A stretch of 18,657 bases of DNA from Minisyncoccota bacterium (GCA_028711945.1 JAQTRG010000002.1:1-18657); one strand, 5' to 3'; positions 1-5,497 are shown, counted from the stretch's first letter. Numbers and translations are program-made. Notes: generated by a model not told the origin, from the sequence alone.

Positions 1-1
1 T

Positions 2-772
2 CTTAAAAATAGAACAAAAAAAGAATTCCAGCCATTATTATGTTTTTCTAGATTAATAAGCGAAGTAAAGCCAGACATAATATCAATGGAAAACGTAAAA
101 GGACTAATTAAATATCCTGTGTTCAAAAAGTTTATTAAAAATCTGGAAGAAAATGGATATTACTATGATTATAAAATTGTAGATACTTCTGATTATGGTG
201 TTCCCCAAAAGAGAATTCGTTTAGTTCTTTTAGCCTCAAAATTAGGAGAAATTAAATTAATAAATAAAACCCATAAAAATAAAAAAACTGTTAGAAATGT
301 TATCGGCTATTTAGACCCAATTAACGATGGAGAATCCAACGAAAAGGATCCCCTACATCATGCAAGGAAGTTGAGTCCTCTCAATAAAAAAAGAATTGTG
401 GCCACAAAGCTGAATGGAGGAAACTCAAAAAACTGGCCAGAGCGTCTACAATTATCCTGTCACATAAAAGAAACTGGAAAAAGCTATAGAAGCACAGTAT
501 ATGGTCGAATGAAGTGGGATGAGCCATCCCCCACAATGACTACTCAATGTATCGGATTAGGAAATGGACGTTTTGGACACCCAGAGCAAAATAGAGCTAT
601 TTCATTAAGAGAAGCTGCGTTATTACAAACTTTTCCAAAATATTATAAATTTTATGATCCCAAAAAGAAAATTATAACATCTGATGTGGCACGATTTATA
701 GGAAATGCCGTACCTGTAAGACTAGGACAAATAATAGCAAAAAGTATAAATAAACATCTAGAAAACATTTAA
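2..772 (+). CDS. C5-cytosine DNA methyltransferase, C-terminal part (cut by window edge)
   Basis: The reading frame is open to the first bases of the window, so the ATG at 86 is an internal Met and the gene starts to the left; 256 residues are visible. The enzyme transfers a methyl group from S-adenosylmethionine to C5 of cytosine in a specific DNA site. Visible conserved motifs in order: motif IV around the internal Met (IISMENVKGL, the ENV motif), motif VIII (QKRIRLVLLAS), a target-recognition region of about 100 residues including YGRMKWDEPSPTMTTQ, motif IX (SLREAALLQTFP) and motif X (GNAVPVRLGQIIAKSI). The PC-containing motif with the catalytic cysteine lies left of the window. The C-terminus is complete and followed by a hairpin terminator. 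It may be part of a restriction-modification system or a solitary element-borne methylase; no restriction enzyme is seen to its right. Target site cannot be read from the sequence. Confidence 0.93.
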   Translation, partial: LKNRTKKEFQPLLCFSRLISEVKPDIISMENVKGLIKYPVFKKFIKNLEENGYYYDYKIVDTSDYGVPQKRIRLVLLASKLGEIKLINKTHKNKKTVRNVIGYLDPINDGESNEKDPLHHARKLSPLNKKRIVATKLNGGNSKNWPERLQLSCHIKETGKSYRSTVYGRMKWDEPSPTMTTQCIGLGNGRFGHPEQNRAISLREAALLQTFPKYYKFYDPKKKIITSDVARFIGNAVPVRLGQIIAKSINKHLENI

Positions 773-787
773 GAACAAAGGTTAAAT

Positions 788-814
788 CAAAGCTCACATT
801 AAATGTGAGCTTTG
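788..814 (+). terminator. 12-bp hairpin after the methyltransferase
   Basis: CAAAGCTCACAT (788-799) pairs perfectly with ATGTGAGCTTTG (803-814) around a TAA loop, 15 bp after the methyltransferase stop. The following T-tract is weak (TTTGTT), so it may be an inefficient or bidirectional terminator or an mRNA 3'-end stabiliser. Confidence 0.6.
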
Positions 815-829
815 TTATGGTAAATTGTC

Positions 830-903
830 ACAAAAAGTCACAAAAAGCGACACTTTAAGCGTTAAATTCCACAAAAGTACACAAAAAGCGACAAAATCCG
901 ACA
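830..903. repeat. Array of ACA(A) motifs phased every 10 bp (array 1)
   Basis: ACA trinucleotides, mostly followed by an A-run, occur at 830, 840, 850, 871, 881, 891 and 901. The spacing is exactly 10 bp, with one skipped unit (the 21-bp step from 850 to 871). On the other strand the unit reads roughly TTTTTGTGNC. The 10-bp step places all motifs on one face of the helix. The array lies between a terminator and a TATAAT box at 936-941, the position of an activator- or repressor-binding array or of a curved-DNA upstream element. A very similar array lies at 2115-2180. It is not coding, since the period is not a multiple of 3, and not CRISPR, since the units are too short and have no spacers. 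Confidence 0.6.
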
Positions 904-935
904 CTTTTTGCCCTCCCAAAGCTTGAATATTCCCA

Positions 936-941
936 TATAAT
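936..941 (+). promoter_or_regulatory. Perfect -10 box (TATAAT) ahead of the structured RNA
   Basis: TATAAT at 936-941 would start transcription near 948, about 30 nt before the first strong hairpin of the structured RNA. No good -35 hexamer is found at 16-18 bp upstream (this stretch is C-rich), so activation by something bound to the phased array at 830-903 is plausible. This is inference from position. Confidence 0.4.
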
Positions 942-970
942 GCGACATAATAAAACCAAATTGAATAGAT

Positions 971-1106
971 GGGCCTAACCCTTTGAGAGATCAAAGGCAT
1001 GGCTAAAGTCCGACTAAGCAATAAAGAACCCATCATGGGATGCTTAGTCGGCCGTACGTGGAAACGCGTATGAGTGGCTTCGGTCACTACCTGTGGTGGG
1101 CTTTTT
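971..1106 (+). ncRNA. Highly structured RNA, tentatively HEARO/omega-RNA-like, without IscB
   Basis: Four compact hairpins follow one another: 980-986/991-997 (7 bp, GAGA tetraloop); 1010-1020/1041-1051 (11 perfect base pairs); 1053-1060/1065-1072 (8 bp with two G-U pairs, GAAA tetraloop); 1073-1078/1083-1088 (6 bp, TTCG tetraloop). The loop segment CCCATCA (1029-1035) can pair with TGGTGGG (1094-1100), giving a pseudoknot that competes with a small inner hairpin (1029-1032/1036-1039). The 3' side ends in CTTTTT (1101-1106). GNRA and UUCG loops on compensated stems are strong signs of a selected RNA fold. The order (5' hairpin, short single-stranded linker, long stem, tetraloop hairpins, long-range pseudoknot) resembles, from memory, the HEARO RNAs now known as omega-RNAs of IscB nucleases. 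No IscB ORF follows: the next ORF encodes a 115-aa exported protein. It could instead be a riboswitch or another ribozyme-like RNA. Confidence is high for a structured RNA and low to moderate for the family. Confidence 0.65.
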
Positions 1107-1160
1107 GTATCTAAGGCCTTGATCGAACCCACAATGAGATAAATAAGCAAAGAAAACTCT

Positions 1161-1508
1161 ATGAAAAAAACTATATTCTCTATAATTCTATCTATAATAA
1201 TTCTATCCCCAATTTCGGCAACGGCATCAGTCAATCCCGGATACGGAGCCGATTTGACATGCATCACGTCAAATTATACTTCAGGATACAACTGCAATGA
1301 TAAGACGGATATGTTCAAGAGGATCGCCGAGCTTGAAAAAAGGGTTAATGTGTTAGAAACACAAATAGCAGATTGCCAAACATCTGTAACTGTGCCAGAC
1401 AACACATTAGAAAAAAGAGTAGAAGTTCTTGAATCAACGGTCATCTCTCTTGGAAAAACTATTTCAAATAGTTTGCAAACAATAATAACTTTATTGTTGA
1501 AAAAATAA
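1161..1508 (+). CDS. Small exported coiled-coil protein
   Basis: This 115-aa protein begins with a typical Sec signal peptide: MKK, a hydrophobic stretch to about residue 19, and a probable cleavage after ATAS (near residue 23). The mature part has three cysteines (CIT at about 34, YNC at about 45 and ADC at about 74) and two heptad segments (RIAELEKRVNVLETQI and TLEKRVEVLESTVISL) that should form a coiled coil, possibly a dimer or trimer. I do not recognise a family. It starts 55 bp after the structured RNA and is followed after 17 bp by a second envelope protein gene, so the two are probably co-transcribed. No Shine-Dalgarno sequence precedes the ATG. The overlapping reverse-strand ORFs here are shadows. 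It may be a surface or periplasm-facing accessory protein of the element; the function is unknown. Confidence 0.75.
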   Translation: MKKTIFSIILSIIILSPISATASVNPGYGADLTCITSNYTSGYNCNDKTDMFKRIAELEKRVNVLETQIADCQTSVTVPDNTLEKRVEVLESTVISLGKTISNSLQTIITLLLKK

Positions 1509-1525
1509 TTATAAACAATAAAAAA

Positions 1526-2080
1526 ATGGAAAAACAAGAACAAAAACCAAAAAAGAAATTTTACAAACAATGGTGGTTTTGGTTAATCGCAATCCTAGTT
1601 ATTTTGACTATTATAGGATCAAGTGGAAACAACCCAGAAAAAGTAGGTTCAAGTAACCCAGATAATCAAACGACAGGGTCAACTAATTTCAAAGTCGGCG
1701 ACAATGTGAAAATGGGCAACTCAATCATAACAATTAATAAGGTTGAATATTCTCAAGGAGGAAAATATACAAAACCTAATGATGGTAACGAATGGTTAAA
1801 CTTGAATCTTACAATTGAAAACACTGGCTCATCGCAACAATACATTACCACTCTTGGACAAATGTTCGTCCCAGATGGAGATAAAAACAGCTATCAAGTT
1901 TCCGTAACAGATAGAATATTTGAAAACCCTGGCTTCGGTCTTGATGGCCAAATAATAGCCCAAAGCAAGAGAACTGGCTGGGTAGGTTTTGAAATACCAA
2001 AAACTGCAAAAGGACTACAATTTCAGTATAATGGAAGCATGTTTGGTGGTGGGACAATAATTATAGACCTCGGAAGATAA
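1526..2080 (+). CDS. Membrane-anchored DUF4352-type protein
   Basis: The 184-aa protein has a lysine- and glutamine-rich cytoplasmic N-terminus (residues 1-14), one transmembrane helix (about 15-32, WWFWLIAILVILTIIG), a Gly/Ser/Asn linker and an extracytoplasmic domain from about residue 52. The domain starts FKVGDNVKMGNSIITINKVEYS and contains NEWLNLNLTIENTGSS, the immunoglobulin-like beta pattern of DUF4352 proteins: a 'context of the gene' strand, a conserved N-T-G turn, then IFENPGFGLDGQIIAQSKRTGWVGFEIP. These are common surface-anchored proteins in Gram-positive bacteria, their phages and CPR genomes, with no settled biochemical role. The gene follows the coiled-coil protein gene by 17 bp and ends 6 bp before an intrinsic terminator, so the two genes form one transcription unit. 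Confidence 0.75.
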   Translation: MEKQEQKPKKKFYKQWWFWLIAILVILTIIGSSGNNPEKVGSSNPDNQTTGSTNFKVGDNVKMGNSIITINKVEYSQGGKYTKPNDGNEWLNLNLTIENTGSSQQYITTLGQMFVPDGDKNSYQVSVTDRIFENPGFGLDGQIIAQSKRTGWVGFEIPKTAKGLQFQYNGSMFGGGTIIIDLGR

Positions 2081-2086
2081 ACTATT

Positions 2087-2111
2087 AAGTCGCCCGAAAA
2101 GGCGACTTTTT
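2087..2111 (+). terminator. Intrinsic terminator after the DUF4352 gene
   Basis: AAGTCGCC (2087-2094) pairs with GGCGACTT (2101-2108) around a CGAAAA loop and runs into a T-tract (2107-2111). Confidence 0.85.
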
Positions 2112-2114
2112 AAT

Positions 2115-2180
2115 ACAAAATACAACAGAATACAACAAAAATGACACAAAATGGCACGAAATTGCACAAAATCATACAAA
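2115..2180. repeat. Array of ACA(A) motifs phased every 10-11 bp (array 2)
   Basis: Seven degenerate units have ACA (ACG in the fifth) at 2115, 2125, 2135, 2146, 2156, 2166 and 2176, with steps of 10, 10, 11, 10, 10 and 10 bp. On the other strand the unit reads about TTTTGTGNNA. The design matches array 1 at 830-903: it follows a hairpin terminator and precedes a promoter (here at 2199-2227). Likely readings are cooperative binding sites for one regulator on one face of the helix, or intrinsically curved DNA from phased A-tracts. Confidence 0.6.
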
Positions 2181-2198
2181 AATAGATTAAATATCCTA

Positions 2199-2227
2199 TT
2201 GTTAAAAATGCCGAATAAAGAGATAAT
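2199..2227 (+). promoter_or_regulatory. Predicted promoter of the 257-aa gene (near-leaderless)
   Basis: -35 TTGTTA (2199-2204), 17-bp spacer, -10 GATAAT (2222-2227). The ATG at 2234 lies at about the expected transcription start, so the message would be leaderless, which agrees with the lack of a Shine-Dalgarno sequence. The phased array ends 18 bp upstream of the -35. Confidence 0.5.
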
Positions 2228-2233
2228 AAAAGC

Positions 2234-3007
2234 ATGGAGGATCAAGCGCATCAAAAACTATTAAGATATTTAGATGATTACATAGATTCTGATAAATTTC
2301 ATCTAAAGGTAGGCATTTTGAGGAAAAAATTTGCAATCCCTGCAAACGGCCTCCCCTTATCTAAAACAAAAAATGATTTACTGGTAAAAAATGGATTTGA
2401 TCCATTTTATATTCCTGAACAAATAAAAAATATATCACTAAGAGATATCAACAGAAACATAAAAGAACGCATTAAGGATTTTCCAATAGAAAACCAAATA
2501 ATATTTTGTTTTTTAAGATTATACATTTTCTATAATAAAAAATTCTATTCTGTTCTTTCTAAAAAAATACCTGGCGAGGAGGCAAACCTATGTATTGTTG
2601 AAAGGGTAAAATTTGACATAGAAGAATTAACATCAGGACTACCCTCAAACGAAATAGTAAAAATATTTGAACGAAATTTTAAGGACTATCCTGTAGCAAT
2701 AAAACTACACCCCTCAATAAGCAGTAAAGATTTAATTAGCTATATTAAAAAGAACTGGCAATATATAAAATTCCTTCTTGGTGACTATGAAGATATAAAT
2801 TCTCGGATAGGAAAAACTAGAAAAAGAAATCCATTAATAAAAGAAAGGAATAGTTTTATATATCAAAATAGGCACTTACCACATAAAGAAATATATAGGA
2901 TTGCAGTTAAAAAATTTCCAGACATATCCAAATCGATTGATCAAGGATCTATTGGTAAAATAATTTCGATAGAAAGAAAAAGGAGAAAACAACTGGAACC
3001 CAGTTAA
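2234..3007 (+). CDS. Unrecognised 257-aa basic helical protein
   Basis: I do not recognise a family. The protein looks largely alpha-helical, charged and lysine-rich, with no signal peptide; one aromatic-rich hydrophobic stretch (IIFCFLRLYIFYNKKFYSVL, about residues 94-113) reads more like a buried helix than a membrane span. The C-terminal 60 residues (from RIGKTRKRNPLIKERNSF onward) combine a basic patch, a possible helix-turn-helix (LPHKEIYRIAVKKFPDISKS) and a highly basic tail (SIERKRRKQLEPS), suggesting nucleic-acid binding. It is the only gene of its transcription unit: a promoter with a phased array lies upstream and a terminator 28 bp downstream. A regulator, or a protein working with the neighbouring arrays or structured RNA, is possible but unproven. 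The start is chosen from the promoter position. Confidence 0.7.
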   Translation: MEDQAHQKLLRYLDDYIDSDKFHLKVGILRKKFAIPANGLPLSKTKNDLLVKNGFDPFYIPEQIKNISLRDINRNIKERIKDFPIENQIIFCFLRLYIFYNKKFYSVLSKKIPGEEANLCIVERVKFDIEELTSGLPSNEIVKIFERNFKDYPVAIKLHPSISSKDLISYIKKNWQYIKFLLGDYEDINSRIGKTRKRNPLIKERNSFIYQNRHLPHKEIYRIAVKKFPDISKSIDQGSIGKIISIERKRRKQLEPS

Positions 3008-3035
3008 TTCTTATACTACTAACAAAAAATAAATT

Positions 3036-3060
3036 AACCTGAATACATACAGGTTTTTTT
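3036..3060 (+). terminator. Intrinsic terminator
   Basis: AACCTG (3036-3041) pairs with CAGGTT (3050-3055) around an 8-nt loop, followed by a run of seven T (3054-3060). Confidence 0.8.
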
Positions 3061-3073
3061 ATTTACTATTAAA

Positions 3074-3214
3074 ATGGAAAGTAACGAAAAACAAAAGAAT
3101 AATCAATGCTCCCCGAGAGAAGTGGCCGCAGAAAGACTTGCTGAGATTTTTATTAAACAAATAGAAGATGAAAAATTAAAAAGAGATTATACAAAAAAAC
3201 ATGAGACGAAATGA
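3074..3214 (+). CDS. 46-aa charged protein, translationally coupled to the replication-type gene
   Basis: ATG at 3074, TGA at 3212-3214. The product begins MESNEKQKNNQCSPREVAAE and continues as an amphipathic, strongly charged helix ending KKHETK. It overlaps the next gene by 14 bp in another frame, which suggests coupled translation. Small acidic/basic helical ORFs just ahead of phage-type replication or recombinase genes are common in mobile elements. I recognise no family; it might be a small regulator or an excision/accessory factor. Support is the coding-like composition, the coupling, and the otherwise empty gap between a terminator and the next gene. Confidence 0.5.
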   Translation: MESNEKQKNNQCSPREVAAERLAEIFIKQIEDEKLKRDYTKKHETK

Positions 3215-3632
3215 AAGCCAGAAAATAATTCTCGAAACTGTTGGAGCTAGACCAATTGCATTTAATCCCATTTTAGCTCATGCATTGGGATCAGTTAAGG
3301 CTGGGCTACTCTTAAGCCAACTATTGTTTTGGCATGGCAAAGGAAAAGACGAAAAATGGACATATAAAACAGCCGAAGAGTTCCGTAAAGAAACTGCCCT
3401 TTCTAGAAAGGAACAAGATGGAGCGATAAAAATATGTAAAAAATATAACTTAATAAGCACGAAATTAAAAGGAATTCCAGCTAAAAGATATTTTTATTTA
3501 CATCTTGAAAATATAGCTAATCTCCTTAAAAATTATTGCTCAACTTTATCTAAAATAGACAAACAAGATTGTCCAAAAAGTAAAAACAAGATTGTCCCCG
3601 AGGAACAAACTATTACAGAGAATACAACATAG
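3201..3632 (+). CDS. Phage-type replication winged-helix protein (short form)
   Basis: 143 aa. Residues about 15-110 match in pattern the winged-helix domain at the start of many phage and plasmid replication-initiation (replisome organiser) proteins: FNPILAHALGSVKAGLLLSQLLFWH, then WTYKTAEEFRKETALSRKEQDGAIKICKKYNLI, the KTxEE(W/F)xxETGLSRxxQ helix-turn-helix type, then a beta-wing YFYLHLENIANLL. The tail (from about residue 111) is short, polar and ends EQTITENTT, like the linker that normally precedes further domains in longer relatives. So this is either a minimal DNA-binding version or a version shortened at the C-terminus. A role in replication of the excised element or in regulation of the recombinase operon is inferred. 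Its ATG lies inside the preceding 46-aa ORF. Confidence 0.65.
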   Translation: MRRNESQKIILETVGARPIAFNPILAHALGSVKAGLLLSQLLFWHGKGKDEKWTYKTAEEFRKETALSRKEQDGAIKICKKYNLISTKLKGIPAKRYFYLHLENIANLLKNYCSTLSKIDKQDCPKSKNKIVPEEQTITENTT

Positions 3633-3666
3633 AAAACTACATAGAGTATTCTCTTTAACAAGAGAA

Positions 3667-3683
3667 GCAAAGCAGAGCTTTGC
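3667..3683 (+). terminator. Short perfect hairpin between the replication gene and the recombinase gene
   Basis: GCAAAGC (3667-3673) pairs with GCTTTGC (3677-3683) around AGA. It is followed by GAGTC and then TATTTTTA, so it may be a weak terminator. A second imperfect hairpin (CTCT...AGAG, 3651-3664) sits just before it. A binding or resolution site is an alternative. Confidence 0.4.
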
Positions 3684-3704
3684 GAGTCTATTTTTATAAC
3701 CAAC

Positions 3705-3732
3705 TTGACTTGTTAAACCTTCGCGACATAAT
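3705..3732 (+). promoter_or_regulatory. Predicted promoter of the serine recombinase
   Basis: -35 TTGACT (3705-3710), 16-bp spacer, -10 CATAAT (3727-3732). The ATG at 3748 would leave a leader of about 8-9 nt, too short for a normal ribosome-binding site. Confidence 0.6.
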
Positions 3733-3747
3733 GTCATTAATAATATC

Positions 3748-5235
3748 ATGGAGAACGCACTAATTTATTGTAGAGTTTCAACAGAAGAACAGGCTCGAGA
3801 GGGTTACTCTTTAGATGCTCAAGAAAAATTCTGTGGACGCTTCGCAGAACATAGTGGTTATAAAATAATCAGCACTTACAGAGATGAAGGAAAAAGCGGG
3901 ACAACCATTGATCGTCCAGCTCTTCAGGAAATGCTTTCTAGGTGCCAAGAAGATAAATCTATAAAGGCGGTTCTTGTCCAAGAAACAGACAGATTAGCTA
4001 GAGGTACTGGCATCCATTTAGCAATTAAAGCTATTCTTAAAAAAGCCGACATAAAGCTTATCTCTGTTGCTCAGCCAATGCTAGATGACAGCCCAGAAGG
4101 AAACATGATAGACACAATTATTGCATCTGTAAATCAATTTCAATCAGATCTCAATAGTAGAAAAACTAAAAAAGGCATGCAGGAAAAGTTTGAATCTGGA
4201 TGGTGGCCAGGTTTAGCAAAATTAGGATATCTCAATAAAGAAGTTAACGGAGAAAAAATAACAGTAAGCGATCCAGAAAGATGGCATCTTATAAGAGATG
4301 CTTTGAAAATGTATTTAACTGGAAATTATTCTGCAGTCGAAATAGCAGATATCCTTTATGAAAAAGGGCTAGTCGCTAGACAAGGTAAAAAAATATGCAA
4401 CGGAATAATGATAAATATTCTTAAGGACCCTTTTTACGCTGGGATAATGAATTGGAACAAACAAGAAAGAAAAGGAAATCACGAACCAATGATAACCCCA
4501 GCTCAACATAAAAATATTATAACAATAATGGATGAGCATAATAGACATGCTTGCAGAAGAAGAATACATAATTTCTTATTAAGAGGTTTTCTTTATTGTG
4601 GCATTTGCGGACAAAAATACACCGCAGAAATACATAAAAAGAAAAATATAAGCTATTACCACTGTGTACTAAATGGACAAAAGCACAGCAATGAAGGTCA
4701 GAACATTGAAGCTGGGTCTCTAGAAAAAATGATAAAGGAACAATTCAAAAACATACAATTCAGTGAAGATTTTATTATGCTTGTAGTTTCAAAAGTAAAA
4801 TTATCCTACGAAAAGAAAAAGGAACAAATCAATAGAAACAAAAGAGGTCTACTTAATCAAAAATTAGCACTAGAAAATAAAAAATGCTTAGCTGAAGAAA
4901 AACTAATATCTGGTATCTTTGATGACGAAAGTTTTGCCAGACAAAGAGATAAAATTGATACAGAAATAGGAAAAATACAAGAACAGCTGGAAAATATAGA
5001 AAATCAAAGAAATATCGATGTAGACACTATGGGAAAGGTATTGGCTTTAGCCAGGAATATTTATGGATCCTATACTAAGGCTCCAGACCCCATTAAAAGG
5101 CTTTATTTGGCTCTTTTCTGGGACGGATTCTGGGTAAAGGACAAAACCATCATCAAGGCAAAACCGACTCAATTAATAGAGGATTTAATAAGAGAGAAAC
5201 AAGTTATAACTTCACCCAACTGGCTCCGGTGGTAG
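3748..5235 (+). CDS. Large serine recombinase (integrase)
   Basis: 495 aa, a normal length for large serine integrases. The N-terminal resolvase domain (about 1-145) has the catalytic serine in YCRVSTEEQ (Ser11) and the active-site segment QETDRLARG (Arg82, Arg85). The recombinase domain follows (about 150-260: KKGMQEKFESGWWPGLAKLGY through ILKDPFYAGIMNWN). Next is a zinc-ribbon-like segment at about 278-315 (LRGFLYCGICGQKYTAE...YYHC), where the usual fourth cysteine is not obvious, and a long coiled coil (about 350-430), the part that controls synapsis in this family. The enzyme cuts and rejoins attachment sites via a 2-bp core. Its last codons (WLRW and TAG) are read from the antisense of the tRNA-Asn 3' end, so part of its C-terminus lies in the presumed attachment site. 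No transposase or tyrosine integrase is nearby. Confidence 0.95.
   Translation: MENALIYCRVSTEEQAREGYSLDAQEKFCGRFAEHSGYKIISTYRDEGKSGTTIDRPALQEMLSRCQEDKSIKAVLVQETDRLARGTGIHLAIKAILKKADIKLISVAQPMLDDSPEGNMIDTIIASVNQFQSDLNSRKTKKGMQEKFESGWWPGLAKLGYLNKEVNGEKITVSDPERWHLIRDALKMYLTGNYSAVEIADILYEKGLVARQGKKICNGIMINILKDPFYAGIMNWNKQERKGNHEPMITPAQHKNIITIMDEHNRHACRRRIHNFLLRGFLYCGICGQKYTAEIHKKKNISYYHCVLNGQKHSNEGQNIEAGSLEKMIKEQFKNIQFSEDFIMLVVSKVKLSYEKKKEQINRNKRGLLNQKLALENKKCLAEEKLISGIFDDESFARQRDKIDTEIGKIQEQLENIENQRNIDVDTMGKVLALARNIYGSYTKAPDPIKRLYLALFWDGFWVKDKTIIKAKPTQLIEDLIREKQVITSPNWLRW
5221..5235. other. Presumed attachment-site segment shared by tRNA-Asn 3' end and recombinase stop
   Basis: These 15 bp are both the CCA, discriminator and acceptor end of tRNA-Asn (- strand) and the last four codons plus stop (TGG CTC CGG TGG TAG) of the recombinase (+ strand). 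This is the expected position of one attachment-site half, but the crossover dinucleotide cannot be identified with only one element end present. Confidence 0.45.
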
Positions 5236-5261
5236 GATTCGAACCTACAACCTAATGCTTA

Positions 5262-5497
5262 CACGTAACCTTACTATTTCTAATAAGCGTGGACTATCTC
5301 ATCACCCTCAACTAAATGTTAGGGGCGAGGCGCTTCCTCTTTAATATAAAGAGTACTTCCTTTCGGAATAGTCTCTGAACCTTCCCATAAAAAATATGGG
5401 CTTGGCTGCGGATTGCCATAGGTATTAACCTTTAGGTTTCCCGCAATTCACCTCGTTTTTCGATATTGATTACTCAATAAAGCTGCAAGTATTGTCT
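5262..5497 (-). ncRNA. Group I self-splicing intron in the tRNA-Asn anticodon loop
   Basis: 236 nt, inserted between anticodon positions 35 and 36. Core elements in order on the - strand: P-strand AATTGCGGGAAACC (5448-5435), Q AATCCGCAGCCAAG (5414-5401), R GGTTCAGAGACTA (5381-5369), S GAGATAGTCC (5300-5291). GACTA of R pairs with TAGTC of S (P7). P1 forms between the exon end CTGT and intron GCAG (5486-5483), with the required U-G wobble at the 5' splice site, and the intron ends in G (5262). The core closely resembles tRNA introns of the cyanobacterial tRNA-Leu type (subgroup IC3), although the host tRNA differs. No ORF lies inside it. Confidence 0.93.

Larger units (their letters stand above)
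1..5235 (+). mobile_element. Right-hand part of an integrative element inserted at tRNA-Asn
   Basis: All genes from the left edge to 5235 run on the + strand, and everything to the right runs on the - strand. The segment carries typical mobile cargo: a DNA methyltransferase, a structured RNA, small proteins of unknown function, a phage-type replication winged-helix protein and, last, a large serine recombinase whose stop codon lies inside the 3' end of the oppositely oriented tRNA-Asn gene. An integrase gene abutting an intact tRNA 3' end is the classic arrangement of a tRNA-targeted integrative element, although tyrosine recombinases are the more usual enzymes for this. The right boundary is probably within 5221-5235. 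The left end is not in the window: I did not find a second copy of the tRNA 3' end. It could be a small prophage remnant, an integrated plasmid or a conjugative-type element; no structural or transfer genes are visible. Confidence 0.6.

Noticed and set aside
830-903. CRISPR array
   Set aside because: Units are about 10 bp with no unique spacers of usual length and no cas genes nearby; it is a phased motif array instead.
1053-1072. Group II intron domain V
   Set aside because: The sequence CCGTACGTG-GAAA-CGCGTATG resembles it superficially, but the AGC catalytic triad and bulge are missing and there is no reverse transcriptase or intron boundary.
1110-1135. Second copy of the tRNA 3' end (left attachment site) suggested by TTGATCGAACCCACAA
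   Set aside because: Only the TCGAACC core resembles the T-arm; the acceptor strand and surrounding bases do not match.
815-1267. 150-aa reverse-strand ORF
   Set aside because: It runs antisense through array 1, the structured RNA and the signal-peptide region of the 1161 gene; its composition reflects those elements rather than a protein family.
2208-2264. 18-codon ORF starting MPNKEIIKAWRIKR
   Set aside because: It lies across the -10 box and overlaps the start of the 257-aa gene in another frame; too short and without supporting signals.
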